Counted from the stretch's first letter, positions 1 through 8,218 are shown. The stretch is 64,000 nt of DNA from Hyphomicrobiales bacterium (GCA_016185205.1 JACPOA010000058.1:1-64000), one strand, 5' to 3'. Notes: generated by a model from the sequence alone, not told the origin. Program-made: numbers and translations.

Positions 1-216
1 CTTGACCTTGAGCACCAGGTCGGCGGTCTTGCCGACGTCGTCGCCGACCGTGGCGCCGGCGGCCTCGTAGTCGGCGTCGGATATCCCCGACGCCACCCCC
101 GCCCCGCGCGCCACCACGACCTCGGCGCCCAAAGCCTTGAATTTCTTCACCGTCTCCGGCGTCGCCGCAACACGCGGTTCACCAGCGTCGGATTCACGCG
201 CAACGGCAATAAGCAT
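1..216 (-). CDS. pntA: NAD(P) transhydrogenase subunit alpha, N-terminal part (cut by window edge)
   Basis: The 72 visible codons start at the ATG complement at 214-216 and run off the left edge. The reading MLIAVARESDAGEPRVAATP, followed by TVKKFKALGAEVVVARGAG and ASGISDADYEAAGA, matches the N-terminus of the alanine-dehydrogenase/transhydrogenase alpha family. That subunit carries the NAD(H)-binding domain of the proton-pumping enzyme that makes NADPH. The gene lies just downstream of the oxidase subunit IV gene on the same strand. The C-terminal part is outside the window, so the split-subunit form cannot be confirmed here. Confidence 0.85.
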   Translation of the reverse strand, partial: MLIAVARESDAGEPRVAATPETVKKFKALGAEVVVARGAGVASGISDADYEAAGATVGDDVGKTADLVLKVK

Positions 217-247
217 TCGCTTCTCCCACCTTTCGCTTTTTCACTTG

Positions 248-319
248 CGCATGATCTTTTCCGAAAACCGGTTCCCATCCACGGATCAAGTCCGAGGACA
301 AGCTTTTCGGGATCATGCG
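248..319. repeat. Dispersed palindromic element (CATGATC...GATCATG type)
   Basis: The ends CGCATGATC and GATCATGCG are inverted copies, and the inner CCGAAAA/TTTTCGG also pairs. A shorter relative lies at 41944-41992. It directly abuts the stop codon of the oxidase subunit IV gene, so it may end or stabilise that transcript. Elements of this kind are common between genes in Bradyrhizobium-like genomes. Confidence 0.7.
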
Positions 320-619
320 TCAGTGGGGCGAAAGCCCAGTGAACGCAAAGATCAGGAAACAGAGCACGAAGGCCACGATGCTCGAGGTCTTCGAGCCGCT
401 GAACATGCCCGGCACCAAGCCGATAAACGCGAGGATGAAGATCGGCAGCGCCGTGAACCAATGCCCCATCACGCCACCGACGGTCAGGCCGAACAGCAGA
501 TTGAGCACAAAGAGGACGCCAACGACGGTGAAATGCACGAATTGCTCGTACCCGCTCTCGTGCGCCGGATAGTCGTTTCCAGGCGCGGTAGCGTATTCGA
601 CGGTGCCGTGGTCGGCCAT
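320..619 (-). CDS. aa3-type cytochrome c oxidase subunit IV family protein
   Basis: Small membrane protein of 99 residues. The chosen start (ATG at 617-619) has GGAG nine bases upstream; a longer open frame to 742 has no ribosome site and no family resemblance. The N-terminal part is soluble and acidic, with the segment YPAHESGYEQFVHFT that typifies the bacterial aa3 oxidase subunit IV family. Two hydrophobic segments follow (about 28-48 and 55-90). Such subunits accompany the catalytic core of the aa3 terminal oxidase in the inner membrane, but the core subunits are not in this window. The pairing with pntA downstream is typical of Bradyrhizobium relatives. Confidence 0.8.
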   Translation of the reverse strand: MADHGTVEYATAPGNDYPAHESGYEQFVHFTVVGVLFVLNLLFGLTVGGVMGHWFTALPIFILAFIGLVPGMFSGSKTSSIVAFVLCFLIFAFTGLSPH

Positions 620-803
620 GAGATGTCTCCAGGGATCGCAATGGTGGGAGGCAGTCAGGTAGCGCAAATGAGTGCCCAGAGCAACGGTTGCGGCCCTAAG
701 AGGGGGGTGAGTTCGTAGCGAAACAGGCGCCTCACATATCATTCCGCGCCGGCATGATTTTGATACGGATCAAGTCGGGGACGGACTTGTTGGCAATCGC
801 GCG

Positions 804-2165
804 CTACGACTTAAGTCCGGCCTCGGTCAGCACGGCGGCTTGCCGCGCGGCCACGCCTTCGATCGAGAAATTCGCGATCGCCTCATTGAACAATTGATAA
901 AAATTAAGCTCCGCCGCCAGATGCAGGAACACCGCGCCCAGCCCGATGGCGGCGCGGTCCATGAACACGAATTCGCGCGGCACCATGACCGGGCCCTTGG
1001 CCTTGAGCAGCTGGTGCACCCGGAAGGCTTCCTTGCGGCCGTATTCCGAGGGCTTGACGCCGTCGGCGATGGTGCGCACGCGCTGGTCGAGCAGCGGGCC
1101 ATAGATGAAACGGGCCCAGATATTGAGCGCGTCGATCAGATCGCGATTGAGCCGCTTGAAGCCCCAGGTCTCGTAGGCGTGCACCACCAGATCGTCATCG
1201 CCGTGCAGAAATCCGCGATAGAGGTCGACCACGCCGCCGACGAAGCTGGGCGGGAAAATGCGGATACAGCCATAGTCGAGCAGATTGATGCCGGCCGGCC
1301 TGTCTTTCGCATCGTCGAACACCGTGTAATTGCCGAGATGCGGGTCGCCGTGAATGACGCCGAAGCGGCTGAACGGGAACCACCAGGCGGCGAACATGGC
1401 GGTGGCGATGCGGTTGCGATGCTCGAGCGTATCGTCCTTGTGCGCCAGCAGCTTGCGGCCGGTGAGCCAATCCATGCTGAGCAGCCGGCCGGTCGACAGT
1501 TCCGGCCAGACATTCGGCACGCGGATGACGTCATGGTCCTTGAGCATGGCGCGGTAGAGAGCAATGTGCTTGGCCTCGCGCTCATAGTCGAGCTCCTCGC
1601 GCAAGCGCGCAGCGATCTCCACGGCGATCTCGGTGGTGTCGAGCGCCGGATCGAAGCGCTTGCGGATCGAGAACAGCAATTGCAATTGACTGAGGTCGGC
1701 TTCGACCGCCGACTGCATGTCTGGATATTGCAGCTTGCAGGCCAGCTCCGCGCCGTCACGCGCGCGCGCACGATGCACCTGGCCAAGCGAGGCGGCCGCC
1801 GCCGGACGATGCTCAAACTCCTTGAACTTCGACTGCCAGTCGGGACCGAGCTCGGCGCTCATGCGCCGCTTGACGAAGGCCCAGCCCATGGGCGGCGCCT
1901 GGCTCTGCAGCTTGATCAGCTCGTTGGCATATTCCGCTGGCAGCGCGTCGGGAATGGTGGCGAGCAGCTGCGCCACCTTCATGATCGGACCCTTCAAGCC
2001 GCCGAGCGCGGCGGCGAGCCCGAGGGCATTGGCGGCGCGATCCTGCGGCTTGCCGAGCAGCCTCGCCCCCGCCATGCGCGCGGCCACGCCGCCAACCTTG
2101 CTGCCGACATTGGCGTAGCGCTTGGCGCGGGCGGAGAAGCGGTTTTTCTCGCGGTCGGTGGACAT
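804..2165 (-). CDS. ABC1/UbiB-family atypical kinase
   Basis: Protein of 453 residues with the ABC1 (UbiB/COQ8) fold signatures in order. There is a KxGQ-like motif at about 63-66 (here KVAQ, with alanine for glycine), an alanine-rich loop AAAASLGQVHRA near 122-133, and the ATP-site lysine in CKLQYP near 144. EELDYEREAKH, the catalytic-loop GDPHLGNY and the metal-binding LLDYGCIR follow. Family members are ATPases/kinases tied to ubiquinone and lipid metabolism. The lack of a C-terminal membrane anchor and the KVAQ variant point to the soluble ABC1 subgroup rather than classical ubiB. It is monocistronic; the next gene upstream (Doc toxin) ends 39 bases before its start. Confidence 0.85.
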   Translation of the reverse strand: MSTDREKNRFSARAKRYANVGSKVGGVAARMAGARLLGKPQDRAANALGLAAALGGLKGPIMKVAQLLATIPDALPAEYANELIKLQSQAPPMGWAFVKRRMSAELGPDWQSKFKEFEHRPAAAASLGQVHRARARDGAELACKLQYPDMQSAVEADLSQLQLLFSIRKRFDPALDTTEIAVEIAARLREELDYEREAKHIALYRAMLKDHDVIRVPNVWPELSTGRLLSMDWLTGRKLLAHKDDTLEHRNRIATAMFAAWWFPFSRFGVIHGDPHLGNYTVFDDAKDRPAGINLLDYGCIRIFPPSFVGGVVDLYRGFLHGDDDLVVHAYETWGFKRLNRDLIDALNIWARFIYGPLLDQRVRTIADGVKPSEYGRKEAFRVHQLLKAKGPVMVPREFVFMDRAAIGLGAVFLHLAAELNFYQLFNEAIANFSIEGVAARQAAVLTEAGLKS

Positions 2166-2204
2166 ATTGTTCGGTCACTCAGCGCAATTGAGGAGATAAG
2201 CACG

Positions 2205-2615
2205 TCACGGCGCGATGCCAGGCGCGTCGAGCGGCCGGACATGGTCCGCGATCCAATGCGCCAGCAATTCCTCGGTAACCTCTCCAGCCGCAAGGCCGAG
2301 GATCATCGCCGTCGCCGCCTCCTGCGGCGCGTCGAGATCGAGTCCGTTGAGACCGAGAAACACGATTATCGAAGCGAGCGCAGTCCGTTTGTTGCCGTCG
2401 ATGAAGGGATGATTGCGCGCGATGCCAAAGCCGTAAGCCGCCGCAAGCGCCGCCATCGATCTTTCACCGTAGCCAAACTTATTGATCGGTCGCGCCAGTG
2501 CCGACTCAAGTAATCCACGGTCGCGAAGGCCATCGGCGCCGCCGAACAGGGCGAGCTGCTCGGCGTGAAAATCAAAAACGATATCGATGTCGAGCCATTC
2601 AGGCCCGTCGCTCAT
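2205..2615 (-). CDS. doc: Death-on-curing (Doc/Fic-family) toxin
   Basis: Protein of 136 residues with the Fic-fold core motif HPFIDGNKRTAL at about 69-80. The NKR ending (instead of NGR) is the mark of Doc-type enzymes. P1 Doc is known to inactivate elongation factor Tu by phosphorylation, so the same activity is inferred here. The start overlaps the stop of the antitoxin gene (ATGA, 2612-2615), so translation is coupled and the antitoxin is made first. The pair forms a compact two-gene module with its own operator-promoter. Confidence 0.88.
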   Translation of the reverse strand: MSDGPEWLDIDIVFDFHAEQLALFGGADGLRDRGLLESALARPINKFGYGERSMAALAAAYGFGIARNHPFIDGNKRTALASIIVFLGLNGLDLDAPQEAATAMILGLAAGEVTEELLAHWIADHVRPLDAPGIAP

Positions 2616-2878
2616 TTCGCCAGCGCCTTGTAGGTATCGGCATATTTGCGGAATGAACGACGCGCGAGATCCATCGCTTTGGCGTGCTTAGGATCGTAGG
2701 GGCTGAGTCTGATGCCGCGTTCGGTCTGCTCGACAATGTGGAACTTGTCGCCTTCCTTGAGCTTCAGCCGCGCCAACAACTCCTTCGGCAGGATCAGGCC
2801 AAGCGAATTGCCGATCTTCTTGATCTGAAGCAGGTAGCCTTCGATTTCCGGATTGCGCGGCTTTTCATTCATGGCCAA
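2612..2878 (-). CDS. AbrB/MazE-type antitoxin of the Doc pair
   Basis: Protein of 88 residues. Residues about 15-58 form a SpoVT/AbrB swapped-hairpin DNA-binding domain (QIKKIGNSLGLILPKELLAR, then LKEGDKFHIVEQ). The charged C-terminal tail (about 60-88) is the likely Doc-neutralising part. GGAG lies eight bases upstream of the start. It probably binds the two palindromes in its own promoter (2886-2926) together with Doc, as in phd-doc modules. The AbrB fold is less usual here than the Phd fold for a Doc partner. Confidence 0.85.
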   Translation of the reverse strand: MAMNEKPRNPEIEGYLLQIKKIGNSLGLILPKELLARLKLKEGDKFHIVEQTERGIRLSPYDPKHAKAMDLARRSFRKYADTYKALAK

Positions 2879-2885
2879 GCTCCGA

Positions 2886-2926
2886 CGTTATACATCTGTA
2901 TAACGCAAGTTTTACATCTGTACAAC
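2886..2926 (-). promoter_or_regulatory. Promoter with two palindromic operator boxes for the toxin-antitoxin pair
   Basis: Box 1 is a perfect palindrome, CGTTATACA-TC-TGTATAACG, at 2886-2905. Box 2, GTTTTACA-TC-TGTACAAC at 2909-2926, has one mismatch. Their centres are 22 bp apart, two helical turns. On the minus strand TTGTAC (2920-2925) and TATACA (2897-2902) are separated by 17 bases, a sigma-70-like promoter lying inside the boxes. This is the layout expected for autorepression by the antitoxin-toxin complex. Confidence 0.8.
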
Positions 2927-2954
2927 AGACTTGTAGTGGCTTGTTTCCAAAGCG

Positions 2955-3127
2955 TTATCCAACCGCGTCCAGCGCCTCCAGCTCATCAATCAACCCTGCG
3001 ATCACGCTCAGGCCACCGTCCCAGAACTTGGGTTCGCGGGCGTCCAACCCGAACGGCGCTAGCAGCTCGGCATGATGCTTGGTGCCGCCGGCCGCCAGCA
3101 TGTCGAGATAGCGCTCGGCAAAGCCGG
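2955..3127 (-). pseudogene. Displaced 3' end of an oligoendopeptidase F gene
   Basis: Read on the minus strand this piece encodes FAERYLDMLAAGGTKHHAEL and continues in frame to a stop. It matches the last 56 residues of the intact pepF (4400-6229) with mostly conservative or silent differences (for example EPKFWDGGLSVIAGL against DPKFWDGGLGVIAKL). The match begins abruptly at 3127 with no start codon. It is therefore the orphaned tail of a diverged pepF, separated from the complete gene by two AT-rich unknown genes. It is unlikely to be expressed as a protein. Confidence 0.85.
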
Positions 3128-3154
3128 TCGTTCATCCGGTACTTGCGTAAACGG

Positions 3155-3427
3155 CTAGTTGCGTTTGATGAACAGCTTGATCCCAGCGCACACAGCGGAG
3201 ATTAGGCTCAACGCCGCTGCTATTCTTTTCACTCCATTAGGATCGCTTTCCAATGGAGTATCCCAATGTATTTCTATCGGTGGCGAAAATGACGAATACA
3301 ACAACAAAGCGGCGGCAGCGAGTGCAAACAACACCGCCCCGCTATTCAACCACCAGTCAATCACATGCCCACGAGTGTAGGTTGGGTCATTTTGAGTGAT
3401 GCATCGTCGAAACAAACGAAAATGCAT
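3155..3427 (-). CDS. Hypothetical small membrane protein in AT-rich insert
   Basis: The open frame has 90 codons and two hydrophobic stretches, AVLFALAAAALLLYS and AAALSLISAVCAGIKLF, with a short hydrophilic loop between them. This suggests a two-pass membrane protein with a lysine/arginine C-terminus. The first ATG lacks a ribosome site, so an internal GTG (before IDWWLNSG) may be the true start. It follows the secreted-protein gene by two bases, suggesting co-transcription. No family was recognised. Base composition is clearly lower in GC than the neighbours. Confidence 0.5.
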   Translation of the reverse strand: MHFRLFRRCITQNDPTYTRGHVIDWWLNSGAVLFALAAAALLLYSSFSPPIEIHWDTPLESDPNGVKRIAAALSLISAVCAGIKLFIKRN

Positions 3428-3429
3428 TA

Positions 3430-4326
3430 TTATTTACCAAACAATTTAATGGCCGCTTGGGCGGCGATCATTACTTTCATAATGCAACTTTCTGTCGTGT
3501 CCCCCGTGGCGCTCGTATTTCGTTCGCATTCATCAACCCATGCGAGGTACTCACGCTTGCATTTATCAAGAAGACTGTTTGCGGATTTTCCACCGTCAAA
3601 AGAGGAGTATTTTCCATACTGCGCCTCAGGCAATAGGCACTGCTGCAACTCTCTATTTATTTTCTGAGTATCTGACTTGGGCTGAACAGTTGGCGGCATC
3701 TGTTTCATGGCTATCGTCGACCGCCCAGGACAAAGAGCATTAAATTGATCCATGTTGTAAGAAAGTCCAGACGCCGAACTTCCATCGAGAGTACTGTTAT
3801 CTTTGAGATTTCTTACAACATAGGCAGCCATAGAGTCGGGCGTCAGACTTTTACCCAAAAATTGAAATTTCTCACCGTAGAACGTAGTGAACGTGCCTGA
3901 TTCACAATTCGCCGTAATACTATCTGCCAAACGAGTGTTGCTCAAAAACTCTTCGATGCAGCGCTGGGACGAATCTCGAACGTAGTTATCGCAGTAGCGT
4001 TTGGCGTTTTCCGCAGTTAGGCGGGCTCGGATAACCGCTTGAACAGTCCCGATTCCTTGTTTTGAGACGACCGTAATCTCCATCCCCGCGCGGGAGCCGA
4101 ACGCAATAAATTCAGCCGCAGGCGGCTTGGGATAGCTGCGTTGAGGATGAGACCCTGAGGGATTTTTTGGCCGCGCCTGATTGATCATACTCAAACAAGA
4201 AGCTCGTCGCTGGACATCCTCAATGGACTGACATCTCACTACATCATCGTGGGATTGAGACCGCGCAGAGAGCGAGAGAAGCGACAGTAACGCAGCGCTC
4301 GCAACAGCAAGCCTGATCGAATGCAT
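3430..4326 (-). CDS. Hypothetical secreted cysteine-containing protein in AT-rich insert
   Basis: Protein of 298 residues from the ATG complement at 4324-4326, preceded by GAGGGAG. It begins with a signal peptide (MHSIRLAVASAALLSLLSLS, then ARSQS). The mature part carries about nine cysteines (for example in RCQSIEDVQRRASC, RYCDNYV, QRCIEEF and DECERNT), suggesting disulfides in the periplasm or outside the cell. No domain was recognised. Codon use is AT-richer than in pepF and the kinase gene on either side. It sits between the intact and displaced pepF 3' ends, so it was probably acquired. Confidence 0.65.
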   Translation of the reverse strand: MHSIRLAVASAALLSLLSLSARSQSHDDVVRCQSIEDVQRRASCLSMINQARPKNPSGSHPQRSYPKPPAAEFIAFGSRAGMEITVVSKQGIGTVQAVIRARLTAENAKRYCDNYVRDSSQRCIEEFLSNTRLADSITANCESGTFTTFYGEKFQFLGKSLTPDSMAAYVVRNLKDNSTLDGSSASGLSYNMDQFNALCPGRSTIAMKQMPPTVQPKSDTQKINRELQQCLLPEAQYGKYSSFDGGKSANSLLDKCKREYLAWVDECERNTSATGDTTESCIMKVMIAAQAAIKLFGK

Positions 4327-4399
4327 GGATCGCTCCCTCAGCGCAGGCTTTTCTTTCAAACCAAGTCTACTACGCTAAGTTGTAGTCCGAAATATCAAA

Positions 4400-6229
4400 T
4401 TAGCGCGCGCCGTCCAGTGTTTCCAGTTCGTCGATCAGCTTGGCAATCACCCCCAGCCCCCCGTCCCAGAACTTGGGATCGCGCGCGTCCAACCCGAACG
4501 GCGCCAGCAGCTCGGCATGATGCTTGGTGCCGCCGGCCGAGAGCATCGCCAGATAGCGCTCGGCAAAGCCGGACGCGGACTTTTCGTAGACGGCATAAAG
4601 CGAGTTCACCAGGCAGTCGCCGAAGGCATAGGCGTAGACATAGAACGGCGAATGGATGAAGTGCGGGATGTAGCACCAGAACGTCTGGTAGCCTTCCTTC
4701 AATTCGATCGCCGGCCCCAGGCTCTCGGCTTGCACCGACATCCATAATTCGCAGATCTTGTCGGCGGTCAGTTCGCCGTTGCGGCGTTCGAGATGCACCT
4801 TGCGCTCGAACGAGTAGAACGCGATCTGCCGCACCACCGTGTTGATCATGTCCTCGACCTTGGCGGCGAGCATGGACTTGCGCCGCTTCTTGTCGGTGGT
4901 CGCGGCCAGTAGCTTCTTGAAGGTGAGCATCTCGCCGAACACCGATGCGGTCTCGGCCAGTGTGAGCGGCGTCGGCGCCATCAGCGGGCCGTTGGGCGCC
5001 GCCAGCACCTGATGCACGCCGTGACCGAGCTCGTGCGCCAGCGTCATCACGTCGCGCGGCTTGCCCTGGTAATTGAGCAGCACATAGGGATGCGCCGAGG
5101 GCACCGTCGGATGCGCGAAGGCGCCCGGCTGCTTGCCGTCCCGCACGGCTGCGTCGATCCAGTTCTTCTGAAAAAAACGGTCGGCGACTTCCGCCATCTT
5201 GGGCGAGAATGCGCCATAGGCGGTGAGCACGGTGGCGCGCGCGTCGGCCCAGGGGATCGTGCGCTGCGCCACCTTGGGCAGCGGCGCGTTGCGATCCCAA
5301 TGCGGCAACCGCTTCTTGCCGAACCAGCTCGCCTTCAGCGCATAGTAGCGGTGCGACAGTTTCGGATAGGCGGCACGCACCGCCGCCACCAGCGCCTCCA
5401 CCACCTCGCCCTCGATCCGATTGCCCAGGTGCCGCGCGTCCGCCACGTCCTTGAAGCCGCGCCAGCGGTCGGAGATCTCCTTGTCCTTGGCGAGCGTGTT
5501 GGTGATAAGCGTGAACGGCCGCAGATTCTCCTTGAAGGTTTTCGCCAGCGCAAGCGCTGCCGCCTTGCGCTTCTTGCCATCGACGTCCTGCAGCAGATTG
5601 AGCGCCGGCTCGATCGACAGCGCCTTGCCGCCGATCTTGAAGCGCAGGCCGGCGACGGTCTCGTCATATTGCCGGTTCCAGGCCGAATAGCCGGTGACCG
5701 ATTTCTCGTGGAACAGTTGCTCGACCCGGTCCTCGAGCTGATAGGGCTTCTCTTTGCGTACGTCCTCGATCCACGGCCGGTAATGGCCGAGCGTGGGATC
5801 GCGCATGGCGGCGTCAATCGCCGCGTCGTCGATGCGGTTGAGCTCGAGCGAAAAGAACAACAGGTGCACCCAGGCGGCGGTGATGCGTTCCTGCACGTCG
5901 CCGTAGAACTTGGCGCGCAGCGGATCGGTGGTGTTGCCGGCATAAACCAGCGAGGCATAGGAGCTCAGCCGGCCTAATTTGTCCTCCAGCGCCTCGTAAC
6001 GTTTGACCGCGGCGGCGAGATTAGCGCCCGCCCCCTCGCCCGCAGCCAGCGCCTGCAGGCGGCCTTTGAAGGCCTGCTCGAAACCCACGCATTCGGCGTC
6101 GGACTGCGCCAGATCGCGCTTGAGCTCAGGCGCATCGAGTCCGGAATAGAGGTCCGTGAGGTCCCATTCCGGCAGCGCGCCGAGTTTGGGTGTATTGGTC
6201 GGCGTCTTGCGGGTCGCGCTTTTGGCCAT
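4400..6229 (-). CDS. pepF: Oligoendopeptidase F, M3 family metallopeptidase
   Basis: Protein of 609 residues, the normal length for M3B peptidases. The zinc site HELGH is at 399-403 in TLAHELGHGVHQ, and the third ligand lies in LAETASVFGEML downstream. The C-terminus ends FAERYLAMLSAGGTKHHAEL and so on, the family-typical tail. The enzyme degrades short peptides in the cytoplasm. A diverged copy of its last 56 codons lies at 2955-3127, so the present 3' end may have been replaced during insertion of the 3.1-4.4 kb segment. Confidence 0.92.
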   Translation of the reverse strand: MAKSATRKTPTNTPKLGALPEWDLTDLYSGLDAPELKRDLAQSDAECVGFEQAFKGRLQALAAGEGAGANLAAAVKRYEALEDKLGRLSSYASLVYAGNTTDPLRAKFYGDVQERITAAWVHLLFFSLELNRIDDAAIDAAMRDPTLGHYRPWIEDVRKEKPYQLEDRVEQLFHEKSVTGYSAWNRQYDETVAGLRFKIGGKALSIEPALNLLQDVDGKKRKAAALALAKTFKENLRPFTLITNTLAKDKEISDRWRGFKDVADARHLGNRIEGEVVEALVAAVRAAYPKLSHRYYALKASWFGKKRLPHWDRNAPLPKVAQRTIPWADARATVLTAYGAFSPKMAEVADRFFQKNWIDAAVRDGKQPGAFAHPTVPSAHPYVLLNYQGKPRDVMTLAHELGHGVHQVLAAPNGPLMAPTPLTLAETASVFGEMLTFKKLLAATTDKKRRKSMLAAKVEDMINTVVRQIAFYSFERKVHLERRNGELTADKICELWMSVQAESLGPAIELKEGYQTFWCYIPHFIHSPFYVYAYAFGDCLVNSLYAVYEKSASGFAERYLAMLSAGGTKHHAELLAPFGLDARDPKFWDGGLGVIAKLIDELETLDGAR

Positions 6230-6440
6230 GACGGGAAGGTTTCGCTTATGCGGGAGGGAAAGCAGGCGGTCAGCGCATCATCTAGGGTGCCGGTCGTGGC
6301 GATGCGATGGCGATGAAGCAGTTTTCAACAGCGGCCGTACGCGGCAGTTTCAGTCCGATGCGGTCGCTTGGAAACAGCAATTTGTTGTGCAACGCAGCCC
6401 TTAGCGGTACCGTGATACTAGAACATTTAAGAGGCCACGC

Positions 6441-8120
6441 GTGGACCAGGGTTCTTATTTTAGATCGAAATTCGAATTTTTCCGATCAATTCTGGTCAGA
6501 GCCGGCGGCGCCATGCAGCCCGGCGCTTCAGCCAATGTTCTCGATCGCCTCATTCTGTTCAGTTGGGGCAAGGGCCTGATCGCGATCACGGCGGCAATGA
6601 TTTTGTCATTTCTGCTGTGCGGGTTTTGGTATCCCTATTGGCGCATCGCCGATATGGATCTTTGGATTGTCTATAATGGGTTCTTGCTCAATGACGGCCT
6701 GCCGCAGGAATATTTCGATCATCCCGGCTATCTGAACATCATATTGCTGAGCGGCTGGTTGCGCCTCCTGCATGCCGTCGGCCTGCTTGACGTCATATCG
6801 TTGTCGGCCATCCCTCCGGTCAGCGAGGCCGCGAATTTTGCGCGGGCTTGGACCTATGCCACCCAGGCGGGACGTGTGCTCTCCCTCGCTATGGCGATCG
6901 CCTTCGTCGTCGTATTTGCGTTTTTGCTGCGCCGCCTTGTTCGCGACTGGCGCATCGCAACGCTCGGTGCGTTTGCGCTGGCCTTCTCCGGCGGCCTTAT
7001 GATGGAAATGCGTATCATACGAACGGAATTGATAGCAGGCGGCTTGGTGGCGATCGCGTTTCTCATCGTGATCATTGCCGCGCGAAGCGAACGGTCGCCC
7101 TGGCGTCCAATTCTGTTGGGTGTCGCCAGCCTGCTTGCAATGCTCGCGATGCTGAACAAAGTTCAGGCCATCTTTCTTATCTGTGCTTTGCCGCTGGTCG
7201 CCTTGCCATTTGGATCGCGCCCGGATCGGCCATCCGGCTTTTGGAACGGCTGGCGGGGCTGGTTGATGGCGGCTTTGCTGTCGCTGTTTGCTGTGTTTTT
7301 GGCTATTCCAGCCGCGGGACTGATTACCGAAGGGCTTACCCCGAATATCGCTGCCAGCTTCGGCCTGCGGCCGCTGATCGGCGACAGGTTTGGTTCATAT
7401 CAATTCGTGATTGCTGGCTGGATCGGGCTGGGCATGGTCGCGTTTGCGGTTGCCTGGCGCGTTCCCGTTTCCGAATTGTTGGCGGCAATTGCCGCCGTGA
7501 TCGGCGGGGCAGCACTCGGCCTGCTCGCCCTTAATATACAACATAACCCGCACGACGTTGCCGTTGTGGTCAATCCGTTGGAGCAGATGTACATCTTCGC
7601 TGTGGGGTCCACGCCCGAGATCGCTCAGGGCAACGGACTCTTCAGCAGCCAGCGCTTACAATTTATTCTGACGTCTGCCATCGACCTCGCTGCGCGGCGC
7701 ACTTTCGTCCTGCACTCGTCGCCACGGCCGACGATCTTTCTCGAATGGTTCGTGATCGCTGCCACGGTTTTTGCATGGCGTAGCGGCGAGCGTAAGCTCG
7801 TGCTGCAGGTTGGCGTGTTGATGCTCACCGTTTGGGGGGTCGACCTGATCGGAATGACGCGCGACTTGAAACTTGAATATTTTATTCTGACCGACCCGCT
7901 CGTCGTCATCGCAGCGGCGCTGCTTTTGATGAAACTTGTGAAATTGCACACCCACCCGTGGGCTTATCCAATCGGGGTTGCGCTGATCGCCAGTCATATC
8001 GCGGTCAGTCAAGCCGAGCCGGTCAAGCACGTCTTCAAAAAGGAAGGCCCGGAGGTGCTCTGCGGGCTGTACCACCATGCCAAGCGGGTCGAGCAATTCA
8101 GCTTCTGCCGAAAATCCTGA
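6441..8120 (+). CDS. Polytopic membrane protein, GT-C glycosyltransferase-like
   Basis: Protein of 559 residues with roughly ten or more membrane segments. An acidic pair in the first external loop (RIADMDLWIVYNGF), followed by YFDHPGYLNIILLSGWLRLL, resembles the catalytic loop of lipid-linked-sugar (GT39/ArnT-type) transferases. The GTG start at 6441 has AAGAGG upstream; the ATG at 6513 is an alternative. A short cysteine-containing soluble tail closes the protein. It stands alone between pepF (divergent) and the response regulator. The substrate cannot be told, and the family assignment is by topology and loop motif only. Confidence 0.6.
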   Translation: MDQGSYFRSKFEFFRSILVRAGGAMQPGASANVLDRLILFSWGKGLIAITAAMILSFLLCGFWYPYWRIADMDLWIVYNGFLLNDGLPQEYFDHPGYLNIILLSGWLRLLHAVGLLDVISLSAIPPVSEAANFARAWTYATQAGRVLSLAMAIAFVVVFAFLLRRLVRDWRIATLGAFALAFSGGLMMEMRIIRTELIAGGLVAIAFLIVIIAARSERSPWRPILLGVASLLAMLAMLNKVQAIFLICALPLVALPFGSRPDRPSGFWNGWRGWLMAALLSLFAVFLAIPAAGLITEGLTPNIAASFGLRPLIGDRFGSYQFVIAGWIGLGMVAFAVAWRVPVSELLAAIAAVIGGAALGLLALNIQHNPHDVAVVVNPLEQMYIFAVGSTPEIAQGNGLFSSQRLQFILTSAIDLAARRTFVLHSSPRPTIFLEWFVIAATVFAWRSGERKLVLQVGVLMLTVWGVDLIGMTRDLKLEYFILTDPLVVIAAALLLMKLVKLHTHPWAYPIGVALIASHIAVSQAEPVKHVFKKEGPEVLCGLYHHAKRVEQFSFCRKS

Positions 8121-8203
8121 TCTTGCCGCACGGGTCAAGGCCGAGCCCGAGTGTTTGGAACTTGCCTTATTTTACCGGGCGTGAGCGTTTCCGAATATCG
8201 AAG

Positions 8204-8218
8204 TTAACACGCAATTAA
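8204..8218 (-). promoter_or_regulatory. CtrA-type binding site upstream of the response regulator
   Basis: On the minus strand the sequence reads TTAA-TTGCGTG-TTAAC (the final C pairs with G8203), an exact match to the alphaproteobacterial CtrA consensus TTAA-N7-TTAAC. It lies 56 bases before the ATG of the sigma-54 response regulator, in a promoter position. Direct binding is inferred. Confidence 0.6.

Noticed and set aside
840-2513. Plus-strand open frame of 557 codons opposite the ABC1 kinase and doc genes
   Set aside because: It spans two real genes and their gap on the opposite strand and lacks a ribosome site and recognisable domains.
2955-3127. Possibility that the pepF tail is an att site of an integrative element
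   Set aside because: The match is a 173-bp diverged coding tail rather than a short identical core, and no integrase gene is near; kept only as a displaced gene end.
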